Assembly: GCA_045660545.1 (NCBI GenBank)
Contig: JAZREA010000019.1
Location: 1-64,000, forward strand
Length of the DNA: 64,000 nucleotides
Reading direction: 5' to 3'
Source: JAZREA01 sp045660545
Lineage (GTDB): Bacteria; Bacillota; Clostridia; Monoglobales; Firm-18
Made by a program: the position numbers and the translations under genes. The first letter of the stretch is position 1. Each line of letters begins with the position of its first letter. Below are positions 24,260 to 32,517 of this stretch, piece by piece. The notes under the pieces were generated by a model. That model saw only the letters and a list, made by a program, of their open reading frames with translations, was not told the origin of the DNA and made no database searches.

Positions 24260-27200
24260 ATGGCAAAGAGAAAAGATTTAAAAAAGATTATGATTATTGG
24301 CTCAGGCCCTATTGTTATCGGACAGGCTGCTGAGTTTGACTATGCGGGTACGCAGGCTTGTATTGCGCTGAAGGAAGAAGGATATGAGGTTATCCTTTGT
24401 AACTCTAACCCTGCGACCATTATGACCGATACAACTATGGCTGACAAGGTTTATATGGAGCCTCTTACTTTGGAATATATAGCTAAAATTTTGAGATACG
24501 AAAGACCAAACGCTATTATTCCCGGAATCGGTGGTCAGACAGGACTTAACCTTGCTATGCAGCTTGAGAAAAAAGGTGTATTAAAGGAGTGCCAGGTTGA
24601 GCTTTTAGGCACAAGCAGCGAGAGTATTGAGTGCGCAGAAGACAGAGAACTGTTCAAAAAACTTTGTCAATCTGTCGGTGAGCCGACTATTCCCTCGGAA
24701 ATTACCTATTCTCTTGATGAGGCTAAGGCAGCTGCTGAAAAAATCGGCTACCCTGTTGTTTTACGCCCTGCTTTTACACTTGGTGGTACAGGTGGCGGAT
24801 TTGCCAACAACGAGGAAGAGCTTGTTGAAATCGGACTTAATGCGTTTAAGCTTTCTCCTGTGCATCAGGTTTTGATTGAAAAGAGCGTTAAGGGCTTTAA
24901 GGAAATTGAGTTTGAAATGATGAGAGACAGTACCGACAAGGTTGTTACAATCTGCGGTATGGAAAATATCGACCCGGTCGGAGTACATACCGGGGACTCT
25001 ATGGTTGTTGCTCCGATACTCACTCTTAATGAGCACGACCACAAGATGCTAAACGACAGTGCTATAAAGCTTATCAGAGCGCTGAAAATCGAGGGTGGAT
25101 GTAACGTACAGTTTGCTCTTAACCCTGATTCGAGTGAATATTATCTTATTGAGATTAATCCGCGTGTATCACGTTCTTCGGCTCTTGCGTCCAAGGCGAG
25201 CGGATATCCGATTGCAAAAGTAACTGCAAAAATCGCTGTTGGTATGACACTTGATGAAATCGAGATTGCCAACACCACTGCTGCGACAGCTCCGAGACTT
25301 GATTACATCGTGGCGAAGTTGCCGAGATTCCCGTTTGACAAGTTTGTCAGCGCTTCGAATCAGCTGGGTACACAGATGAAGGCAACAGGCGAGATTATGG
25401 GTATTGGCTCTAACCTTTGTGAGACACTTTTAAAATCAGTACGTTGTCTTGAAACAGGGGCATATCACTTTACATTGCCTAAATTTGAGGCTATGCAGGA
25501 AGAAGAGCTCTTTGAATACATCAAAGAATTTAAGGATGACAACATTTTTGCAATTGCGCAGTTATTCAGACTTGGTGCTTCGGTTGAAAAAATGCATGAA
25601 GTTACTATGATTACCGAGCTGTTCTTAGAGGCAATTAAGAAAATTGTTGATTATGAAGAGGTATTGACAGAAAATGTCGGAAACTTAGATGTTCTTTTGG
25701 AAGCTAAGAAAATGGGATTTTCTGACAGATATATTGCTAAGTTCTGGGGTAAAACAGAGAAGGAAGTGTTCTACACAAGAAAAGAAAACAACATTATGCC
25801 TATTTACAGAATGGCGGACACTTTGCACACCGGAGCTTATATTCCGTATTTTTATTCCTCGTACACAGGAGAGAACAAGTCGCGACTTTCTGACAAAAAG
25901 AAGATTGTTGTGCTCGGCGCAGGGCCTATCAGAATCGGTCAGGGCGTAGAGTTTGACTATTCGACCGTTCACGCAGTGTCTACGATTAAGAAAGTCGGAT
26001 ACGAGGCTATTATCATAAACAACAACCCTGAGACTGTTTCGACAGACTACACGACTTCGGACAAGCTGTACTTCGAGCCTTTGACGGTTGAAGATGTTAT
26101 GAACATAATTGAATTTGAAAAGCCTGAGGGTGTTATTGCTTCCCTCGGCGGACAGACTGCTATTAACCTTGCGCAGCCTCTTTATGACCTTGGCGTTAAC
26201 ATTATAGGTACAGACTGTCAGGCTATTGACCGTGCTGAAAACAGGGATTCGTTTGAAAAACTCCTCATTGCTCTTAACATTCCGCAGCCTAAGGGCAAGG
26301 CTGTAACAACAATTGAAGACGGTGTTAAGGCGGCTGAGGATATTGGCTATCCTGTTTTGGTCAGACCTTCGTTTGTGCTTGGCGGACGCGCTATGCAGAT
26401 TGTTGCTAACGAGAACCAGCTAAGACATTACCTTAAAAATGCGGTTGAAATTGACGCGGACAAGCCGGTTTTGGTCGACAAGTATATTATAGGTAAAGAG
26501 GTTGAGGTTGACGCGATTTGTGACGGAAAGGACGTTTTCTTGCCGGGAATTATGGAGCTTGTTGAAAGAACCGGTATTCACTCGGGCGACTCGATAAGCG
26601 TTTATCCGACATTTAGTATTTCTAATGAAGTTAAAGAGAAAATTTTGGAATACACACAAAAGCTTGGACTTGGAATAGGCATTATCGGTCTTTACAACAT
26701 ACAGTTTATCGTTGACAAGGACGACAACGTATTTATAATCGAGGTTAACCCACGTTCGTCAAGAACGGTTCCGTTCCTCTCTAAATCTACCGGATACAGC
26801 CTCGCGGATATTGCGACTGAGGTTATACTAGGTAAATCCTTAAAGGAACAGGGTATAACCGAGATGTATCCTGAGCAGAAGAAGCGTTGGTACGTTAAGG
26901 TACCCGTATTTTCGTTCAGTAAAATCAGAGGTCTTGACGCTTACCTTTCACCGGAAATGAAGTCTACGGGCGAAGCAATCGGCTATGACGACAAGCTAAA
27001 CCGTGCACTTTACAAGGCTTTGCAGGCGGCAGGAACAAGGCTTACGAACTACGGTACTGTTTTTGTAACTGTGGCTGACTGCGACAAGGAAGAGGCGTTA
27101 CCTCTTATTAAGCGCTTCTACAACCTTGGATTTAACATCGAAGCTACGAGCGGCACTGCTAAGTTCTTAAAAGACCACGGAATAAGGACAAGAGTGCTTA

Positions 27201-27433
27201 AAAAGATTGGCGAGGGAAGCGACGAAATACAAAACTCGATTCGTCAGGGACATATTGCGTATGTAATTAACACAAGTGATGTTTCCTCGGCAGGACACCT
27301 TACTGACGGATATATGATAAGAAGCTTGGCCACTGAAAACAACATCACTATGTTTACAGCGCTTGATACCGTTAGGGTATTGCTTGACGTTTTGGAAGAG
27401 ACTACGATTTGTGTTTCTACAATAGATGCATAA
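24260..27433 (+). CDS. carB: Carbamoyl-phosphate synthase large subunit
   Basis: The 1057-residue enzyme makes carbamoyl phosphate from bicarbonate, ammonia and two ATP. Two ATP-grasp halves are evident: each begins with a GxGPIxIGQ(A/G)xEFDY motif (near residues 11 and 556), and the C-terminal MGS-like allosteric domain (about 935-1057) ends the protein. The length is normal for the family. The glutaminase partner CarA, which usually precedes CarB, is not encoded anywhere in this operon, so ammonia supply must come from a distant carA. Confidence 0.97.
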   Translation: MAKRKDLKKIMIIGSGPIVIGQAAEFDYAGTQACIALKEEGYEVILCNSNPATIMTDTTMADKVYMEPLTLEYIAKILRYERPNAIIPGIGGQTGLNLAMQLEKKGVLKECQVELLGTSSESIECAEDRELFKKLCQSVGEPTIPSEITYSLDEAKAAAEKIGYPVVLRPAFTLGGTGGGFANNEEELVEIGLNAFKLSPVHQVLIEKSVKGFKEIEFEMMRDSTDKVVTICGMENIDPVGVHTGDSMVVAPILTLNEHDHKMLNDSAIKLIRALKIEGGCNVQFALNPDSSEYYLIEINPRVSRSSALASKASGYPIAKVTAKIAVGMTLDEIEIANTTAATAPRLDYIVAKLPRFPFDKFVSASNQLGTQMKATGEIMGIGSNLCETLLKSVRCLETGAYHFTLPKFEAMQEEELFEYIKEFKDDNIFAIAQLFRLGASVEKMHEVTMITELFLEAIKKIVDYEEVLTENVGNLDVLLEAKKMGFSDRYIAKFWGKTEKEVFYTRKENNIMPIYRMADTLHTGAYIPYFYSSYTGENKSRLSDKKKIVVLGAGPIRIGQGVEFDYSTVHAVSTIKKVGYEAIIINNNPETVSTDYTTSDKLYFEPLTVEDVMNIIEFEKPEGVIASLGGQTAINLAQPLYDLGVNIIGTDCQAIDRAENRDSFEKLLIALNIPQPKGKAVTTIEDGVKAAEDIGYPVLVRPSFVLGGRAMQIVANENQLRHYLKNAVEIDADKPVLVDKYIIGKEVEVDAICDGKDVFLPGIMELVERTGIHSGDSISVYPTFSISNEVKEKILEYTQKLGLGIGIIGLYNIQFIVDKDDNVFIIEVNPRSSRTVPFLSKSTGYSLADIATEVILGKSLKEQGITEMYPEQKKRWYVKVPVFSFSKIRGLDAYLSPEMKSTGEAIGYDDKLNRALYKALQAAGTRLTNYGTVFVTVADCDKEEALPLIKRFYNLGFNIEATSGTAKFLKDHGIRTRVLKKIGEGSDEIQNSIRQGHIAYVINTSDVSSAGHLTDGYMIRSLATENNITMFTALDTVRVLLDVLEETTICVSTIDA

Positions 27434-27442
27434 GGAGAGACT

Positions 27443-28180
27443 ATGAAAAAGTCGGTTTTTACTGTTAAGAGCAACGAAAAGATTGCAAACAACGTATATA
27501 AGATGGTTTTGGCGGGCGACACGTCTTCTATTACGGCGCCCGGTCAGTTTGTAAACATCAGCCTCGACGGGATGTACCTTAGAAGGCCGATTTCCGTATG
27601 TGATTACGAATGTGGACTACTGACAATTGTATACAAGGTGGTTGGAAAAGGTACTGAATATATGAGCGGACTAAATCAGGGGAAAGAGCTTGATTTATTA
27701 ACAGGACTTGGAAACGGATATGATGTTTCAAGAAGTGGTGAAAGGCCTTTGCTGATAGGAGGCGGAGTAGGTGTGCCTCCTATGTATAACCTTTGCAAAA
27801 AGCTGATATCGCAAGGAAAAGAACCCACTGTTATAATCGGCTTTAATACAAAGGACGAAGTCTTTTATGAAAATGAATTTAAGGAGCTTGGGGCAAAAGT
27901 ATATGTAACAACTGCTGACGGCTCTTACGGAACAAAAGGCTTTGTTACCGACGTAATGAAAGATATGGAGTACACATATTTTTATACCTGCGGACCTGAG
28001 CCGATGTTTCGTGCAATAGACAAGGTGGCAACCAAAAGCGGAGAGTACAGCTTTGAGGAAAGAATGGGCTGTGGCTTTGGCGCTTGTATGGGATGCTCCT
28101 GCAAGACTTTGACGGGCAATAAGAGAATTTGCAAAGAAGGACCCGTTATGAAGAGGGAGGAGATTTTGTGGGAAGATTAA
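27443..28180 (+). CDS. pyrK: Dihydroorotate dehydrogenase electron-transfer subunit
   Basis: This 245-residue FAD and 2Fe-2S protein passes electrons from dihydroorotate dehydrogenase B to NAD+. The flavin domain has LRRPISV near residue 50, the NAD-binding part has GGGVGVPP near 109, and the iron-sulphur cysteines lie in ERMGCGFGACMGCSCKT (about 211-227). It overlaps pyrD by 13 bases, consistent with coupled production of the two subunits. Confidence 0.95.
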   Translation: MKKSVFTVKSNEKIANNVYKMVLAGDTSSITAPGQFVNISLDGMYLRRPISVCDYECGLLTIVYKVVGKGTEYMSGLNQGKELDLLTGLGNGYDVSRSGERPLLIGGGVGVPPMYNLCKKLISQGKEPTVIIGFNTKDEVFYENEFKELGAKVYVTTADGSYGTKGFVTDVMKDMEYTYFYTCGPEPMFRAIDKVATKSGEYSFEERMGCGFGACMGCSCKTLTGNKRICKEGPVMKREEILWED

Positions 28181-29085
28181 GTGTGGATTTGTGCGGAATT
28201 GGCCTTGATAATCCAGTCATTCCCGCAAGCGGCACCTTTGGATACGGATATGAATTTGCTGAGCTTTATGACATAAATATACTTGGGACATTCTCTTTCA
28301 AGGGTACTACAAAGGAGCCAAGGTTTGGCAACCCTACCCCGAGAATTGCAGAATGTACAGCCGGAATGATTAATGCGGTCGGGCTGCAAAACCCGGGCGT
28401 AGACAAGGTAATTTCCGAGGAAATGCCAAAGCTTGAAAAGTGCTTTAACAAAAAGGTTATGGCTAATGTAAGCGGATTTTCCGTTGACGAATATGTATAT
28501 ACATGCAAAAAGATTGATGAACTTGAAAATGTTGGGTGGATTGAAGTTAACGTAAGCTGCCCTAATGTACACGGCGGCGGTATGAGCTTTGGCACCAGCC
28601 CTAAGGCTGCGGCAGAGGTTACAAAGGCGGTTAAGTCTGCTGTTAAAAAGCCCGTTATTATCAAGCTTTCGCCAAATGTTACTGACATTGTAGAGATTGC
28701 AAAAGCTTGTGAGGAAGCGGGCGCAGACGGTATCAGCCTTATAAACACGCTGCTTGGTATGAGGATAGACCTTAACAGGAAAAAGCCCGTTATTGCAAAC
28801 AAGATGGGCGGATTTTCCGGAAGCGCGATATTCCCTGTTGCGCTAAGGATGGTTTATCAGGTTGCGTCTAATGTTAAAATTCCTGTTGTAGGAATGGGCG
28901 GTGTTTCGTCAGCAGAGGATGTAATAGAGATGATGCTTGCGGGCGCTACGGCGGTTGAGGTTGGTGCGGCTAACCTTGTTAACCCGTATGTGTGCAAAGA
29001 AATTATCGAAGATTTACCGAAAGTTATGGATAAATATAAGATTAACAACTTAAAGGACATTATTGGAGGTGCGATTAATGGGTAA
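28168..29085 (+). CDS. pyrD: Dihydroorotate dehydrogenase B catalytic subunit
   Basis: This 305-residue FMN TIM-barrel enzyme oxidises dihydroorotate to orotate. Motifs include NPVIPASGTFGYG near the N terminus, NVSCPNVHGGG (about 131-141) with the catalytic cysteine, KLSPNVTD and GMGGV. The GTG at 28168 is chosen because GGGAGGAG lies about 7 bases upstream inside pyrK; an in-frame start at 28129 would add residues unlike the family. It is the class 1B type that works with PyrK. Confidence 0.95.
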   Translation: MGRLSVDLCGIGLDNPVIPASGTFGYGYEFAELYDINILGTFSFKGTTKEPRFGNPTPRIAECTAGMINAVGLQNPGVDKVISEEMPKLEKCFNKKVMANVSGFSVDEYVYTCKKIDELENVGWIEVNVSCPNVHGGGMSFGTSPKAAAEVTKAVKSAVKKPVIIKLSPNVTDIVEIAKACEEAGADGISLINTLLGMRIDLNRKKPVIANKMGGFSGSAIFPVALRMVYQVASNVKIPVVGMGGVSSAEDVIEMMLAGATAVEVGAANLVNPYVCKEIIEDLPKVMDKYKINNLKDIIGGAING

Positions 29086-29794
29086 GGACGTAATTGTTGC
29101 TTGTGACTTTGCAAGCAAGGAAATGACTATGGACTTTCTTGCAAAATTTAAGGATAAAAAGCCTTTTGTTAAAATTGGTATGGAGCTTTTTTACGCGGAG
29201 GGACCACAGATTGTAAAGGAGCTTAAAGAACGCGGACACAAGGTGTTTTTAGACCTTAAGCTTCACGATATTCCAAACACAGTTAAAAAGGCTATGGCTG
29301 TTTTGTCGCGTCTTGATGTTGATATGTGCAACGTCCATGCGGGAGGTACCTGCAAGATGATGGAGGCGGCGTTAGAAGGCCTTACAAGAGATGACAAAAC
29401 CCGACCGATTATTATCGCGGTTACACAGCTTACTTCAACAGACCAGGAGAGCATGGAAAAAGATTTATTGATTGAAAAGCCTATTGCTGACGTGGTTATG
29501 CACTACGCAAAGAACGCTAAAAATGCAGGTCTTGACGGAGTTGTGTGCTCGCCATTGGAAGCTAATGGAGTACACGCATCTTGCGGAGACGACTTTATAA
29601 CAGTTACTCCCGGTGTAAGATTTGCGGACGGTGACATTGGCGACCAAAAGCGTGTTATGACGCCGGCAGAAGCTAAAAAGGTCGGCTCTGACTATATCGT
29701 TGTCGGAAGACCGATTACGGCGGCAGACGACCCGGTTGCGGCTTACAACAGATGTGTTGCAGAATTTGTTGACCGATATATAAAGGAGGAATAA
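29078..29794 (+). CDS. pyrF: Orotidine-5'-phosphate decarboxylase
   Basis: This 238-residue TIM-barrel enzyme converts OMP to UMP, the last step of the pathway. The catalytic motif FLDLKLHDIPNTV lies near residues 56-68, and the phosphate-binding region with VGRPI near 211. The ATG at 29078 follows GGAGG and overlaps pyrD by 8 bases. The shorter PyrF type found in Bacilli and Clostridia. Confidence 0.95.
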   Translation: MGKDVIVACDFASKEMTMDFLAKFKDKKPFVKIGMELFYAEGPQIVKELKERGHKVFLDLKLHDIPNTVKKAMAVLSRLDVDMCNVHAGGTCKMMEAALEGLTRDDKTRPIIIAVTQLTSTDQESMEKDLLIEKPIADVVMHYAKNAKNAGLDGVVCSPLEANGVHASCGDDFITVTPGVRFADGDIGDQKRVMTPAEAKKVGSDYIVVGRPITAADDPVAAYNRCVAEFVDRYIKEE

Positions 29795-29796
29795 CG

Positions 29797-30438
29797 ATGA
29801 CCGAAATTCAAAATACAATTGCGAGAGATTTACTTAAAATTAAGGCGGTGTTTTTCAGACCTGACGAGCCGTTTACATGGGCAAGTGGAATAAAGAGCCC
29901 TGTATACTGCGACAACAGGCTGACCCTTACTGCACCTGAGGTTAGGTGCGACGTAGAAGAAGGGCTTGCAAAGCTGATAAAGGAAAACTACCCTGACGCG
30001 GAAGTGTTGATGGGTACTTCCACAGCAGGTATTGCTCACGCCGCTATAACTGCTCATATCATGGGACTGCCTATGGGATACGTTCGTTCCGGAGCTAAGG
30101 ACCACGGCAGACAAAACCAGATTGAGGGCAGGCTTGAGAGAGGACAGAAGGTTGTCGTTGTTGAGGACCTTATCTCTACCGGCGGAAGCGTAATTGAAGT
30201 AGTAAACGTTTTACGTGAGGCAGGTGCGGAAGTTTTAGGTATCGTAAGTATCTTTACCTACGGAATGAAAAAGGGTATTGAAAGGCTCGAACAAGCTGAG
30301 GTTAAAAACATCAGCCTTACAGACTTTGATTGCATCGCACAGGTTGCGGCAGAGGAAGGATACATTAAAAACGAGGATATTGCAAGACTTATTGCATTTA
30401 GAAACAACCCTTCTGACGAGAGCTGGATAGGTGAGTAA
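29797..30438 (+). CDS. pyrE: Orotate phosphoribosyltransferase
   Basis: This 213-residue enzyme joins orotate and PRPP to make OMP. The PRPP-binding signature VVVVEDLISTGGS is near residue 112, and the N-terminal WASGIKSPVYCDNR is typical. It starts 2 bases after pyrF with an AAGGAGG site inside the pyrF end. Confidence 0.95.
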   Translation: MTEIQNTIARDLLKIKAVFFRPDEPFTWASGIKSPVYCDNRLTLTAPEVRCDVEEGLAKLIKENYPDAEVLMGTSTAGIAHAAITAHIMGLPMGYVRSGAKDHGRQNQIEGRLERGQKVVVVEDLISTGGSVIEVVNVLREAGAEVLGIVSIFTYGMKKGIERLEQAEVKNISLTDFDCIAQVAAEEGYIKNEDIARLIAFRNNPSDESWIGE

Positions 30439-30439
30439 A

Positions 30440-31357
30440 ATGAGAAACGTAATTAACATATTAGACTTGACAACTGGCGAGATTGACGAGCTTATTGCTG
30501 TTGCAAACGATATGAAGGCCCATCCTGAAAAGTACACCGAAGTTTGCAAAAACAAAATACTTGCGACACTTTTCTTTGAGCCTTCCACAAGAACGAGACT
30601 TAGCTTTGAGTCTGCTATGTTGTCCTTGGGCGGAAGTGTATTGGGCTTTTCGGAAGCGTCATCAAGCTCTGCAGCAAAAGGTGAGAGCGTAGCTGACACA
30701 ATTTCGGTTGTTAGCGGATATGCAGATATAATAGCTATGCGTCATCCAAAAGAGGGTGCGCCGATTGTTGCGTCGAAGCACACGCTCGTGCCTATTATCA
30801 ACGCGGGAGACGGCGGACACTATCATCCGACACAGACTCTTACGGACCTTATGACAATTTATCACGAAAAAGGAAGGTTTGACAACCTTACAATTGGACT
30901 TTGTGGTGATTTGAAATTCGGAAGAACTGTACATTCCCTGATTGGCGCTATGTCCAGATACAAGGGGGTTAAGTTTGTCTTGATTTCTCCTGACGAGCTT
31001 AAACTACCGAGCTTTGTTAAAAACGAGTACATCAAAAACAAGGGCATTGAATACGTACAGAGCAAGTCGCTTGAGGATGTGATTGGTGACCTTGACATAC
31101 TTTATATGACACGCGTACAGCAGGAAAGGTTCTTTAACGAAGAAGAGTATCTAAGGCTTAAAGACAGCTATATTCTTACGGAAGAAAAGATGAAGCTTGC
31201 TTCAAAAGATATGTCTGTTTTACATCCGTTGCCGAGGGTTAACGAGATTTCTACCGCTATTGACAGCGACCCTCGTGCATGTTACTTTAAGCAGGCTCAT
31301 AACGGCAGATTTATAAGAATGGCTCTTATCAAAAAGCTTTTGGAGGAAAACGCATGA
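30440..31357 (+). CDS. pyrB: Aspartate carbamoyltransferase catalytic subunit
   Basis: The 305-residue enzyme forms carbamoyl-aspartate from carbamoyl phosphate and aspartate. The carbamoyl-phosphate motif FEPSTRTRLSFE is near 47-58 and HPLPRVNEI near 264. The ATG at 30440, one base after the pyrE stop, has AGGTGAG 5 bases upstream; a GTG at 30431 is a weaker alternative. It is followed by pyrI with a 4-base overlap, so the E. coli-type regulated holoenzyme is expected. Confidence 0.95.
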   Translation: MRNVINILDLTTGEIDELIAVANDMKAHPEKYTEVCKNKILATLFFEPSTRTRLSFESAMLSLGGSVLGFSEASSSSAAKGESVADTISVVSGYADIIAMRHPKEGAPIVASKHTLVPIINAGDGGHYHPTQTLTDLMTIYHEKGRFDNLTIGLCGDLKFGRTVHSLIGAMSRYKGVKFVLISPDELKLPSFVKNEYIKNKGIEYVQSKSLEDVIGDLDILYMTRVQQERFFNEEEYLRLKDSYILTEEKMKLASKDMSVLHPLPRVNEISTAIDSDPRACYFKQAHNGRFIRMALIKKLLEENA

Positions 31358-31770
31358 ATATAGACAGCATAAAAAACGGCTTTGTAATTGACCATATTGC
31401 AGCCGGTAAAGGTATGGGACTTTACAAGCTGTTAGGGCTTGAAAAGCTCGACTGCACGGTTGCTATTATTAAAAACGTTCAGAGCAAGAAACTTGGACGC
31501 AAGGATATTATTAAAGTTGACGCGGATATTGATTTGAATCTGGACGTTATTGGGTACGTTGACCCTAATGTTACTGTAAACATAATTAAAGACGGCAAGC
31601 TGGTCGAAAAAACATCTATTTCGATGCCTGAGTTTTTGACGGATGTTTTAAAGTGCAAAAATCCTCGTTGCATTACGTCTACTGAACAGGAATTGCAACA
31701 TGTATTTAAGCTTACTGACGAGAAGGAAAAGGTTTATCGTTGCATTTATTGTGAATCAAAGCATAGCTGA
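31354..31770 (+). CDS. pyrI: Aspartate carbamoyltransferase regulatory subunit
   Basis: The 138-residue protein has an N-terminal nucleotide-binding domain (GFVIDHIAAGKG) and a C-terminal zinc-ribbon with the four cysteines of CKNPRC and CIYC. In the family it binds nucleotides and tunes PyrB. It ends the pyrimidine operon; the purine promoter begins 30 bases downstream and no clear terminator separates them. Confidence 0.95.
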   Translation: MNIDSIKNGFVIDHIAAGKGMGLYKLLGLEKLDCTVAIIKNVQSKKLGRKDIIKVDADIDLNLDVIGYVDPNVTVNIIKDGKLVEKTSISMPEFLTDVLKCKNPRCITSTEQELQHVFKLTDEKEKVYRCIYCESKHS

Positions 31771-31799
31771 AAATTTAATAAATATGATTGTTAAGTGGC

Positions 31800-31828
31800 T
31801 TGACAAAATTCGCGCTTTTTGTTAAAAT
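31800..31828 (+). promoter_or_regulatory. Promoter of the purine operon
   Basis: TTGACA (31800-31805) and TAAAAT (31823-31828) are 17 bases apart; the transcript would start close to the riboswitch aptamer. Confidence 0.7.
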
Positions 31829-31844
31829 GTATCTATAATTTAAC

Positions 31845-31967
31845 AGCTTTCCGCGACTGACGGAATATTGCGGATAACCGCAAGGGAACGGGAAGTATAA
31901 GCTTTGATTTTTGCCGACCGTCTGGGCGCACTTAACATTCTTGTTGGGTGTGCCTTGTTCATTTTTT
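31845..31967 (+). promoter_or_regulatory. ZTP (pfl) riboswitch with terminator, upstream of purE
   Basis: The aptamer shows the conserved CCGCGACTGACGGAA block at 31851-31865, a short GCGG..CCGC hairpin (31870-31881), AAGGGAACGGGAAGT, and the second conserved block GCCGACCGTCTGGGC at 31913-31927. This is the pfl-motif layout that senses ZTP/ZMP and so folate shortage. The expression platform is a 13-bp hairpin (31925-31937 with 31942-31954) followed by a T-run to 31967. It shares bases with the end of the aptamer, consistent with ligand-driven antitermination of the purine genes. Confidence 0.93.
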
Positions 31968-31980
31968 GGAGGTGTTTTAT

Positions 31981-32469
31981 ATGAAAAAAGTTGGAATTAT
32001 TATGGGTAGTGACAGTGATTTGCCGATTATTCAAAAAGCAGTTGATGTTTTAAAGGATTTTGGCGTTGAATACGAGGTGCATATTTATTCCGCACACAGA
32101 ACTCCGAAAGAGGCGGGCGAATTTGCTCGCTCGGCAAGAGACAACGGCTTTGGTGTTATGATTGCGGCTGCAGGTATGGCGGCACATTTGGCCGGCGCCA
32201 TTGCAGCTAACACTACTTTGCCTGTAATTGGTATTCCTTGCAAGTCCAAGGCTTTGGACGGTATGGACGCTTTGCTTTCAACCGTTATGATGCCTTCCGG
32301 AATTCCGGTTGCGACAGTTGCGATTGATGGCGGAGCCAACGCTGCGCTTTTGGCTGTTCAGATGTTGGCTGTAAGCGACGCGGACCTTGCAAAGAAACTT
32401 GACGAAAAGAGAAAAAAAGCAGCTGACGATGTTCTTGCAAAGGACGCGCAGATTGCTTCTAAGTTATAA
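31981..32469 (+). CDS. purE: N5-carboxyaminoimidazole ribonucleotide mutase
   Basis: This 162-residue class I PurE interconverts N5-CAIR and CAIR. The motif GSDSDLP is near residue 10 and SAHRTP near 38. The ATG at 31981 follows GGAGG by 7 bases, right after the riboswitch terminator. No purK is present in the window. Confidence 0.96.
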   Translation: MKKVGIIMGSDSDLPIIQKAVDVLKDFGVEYEVHIYSAHRTPKEAGEFARSARDNGFGVMIAAAGMAAHLAGAIAANTTLPVIGIPCKSKALDGMDALLSTVMMPSGIPVATVAIDGGANAALLAVQMLAVSDADLAKKLDEKRKKAADDVLAKDAQIASKL

Positions 32470-32517
32470 TATTAGTGCAATAATTAATTAAATTCATGGT
32501 GAATATGGGGTGCAAAA

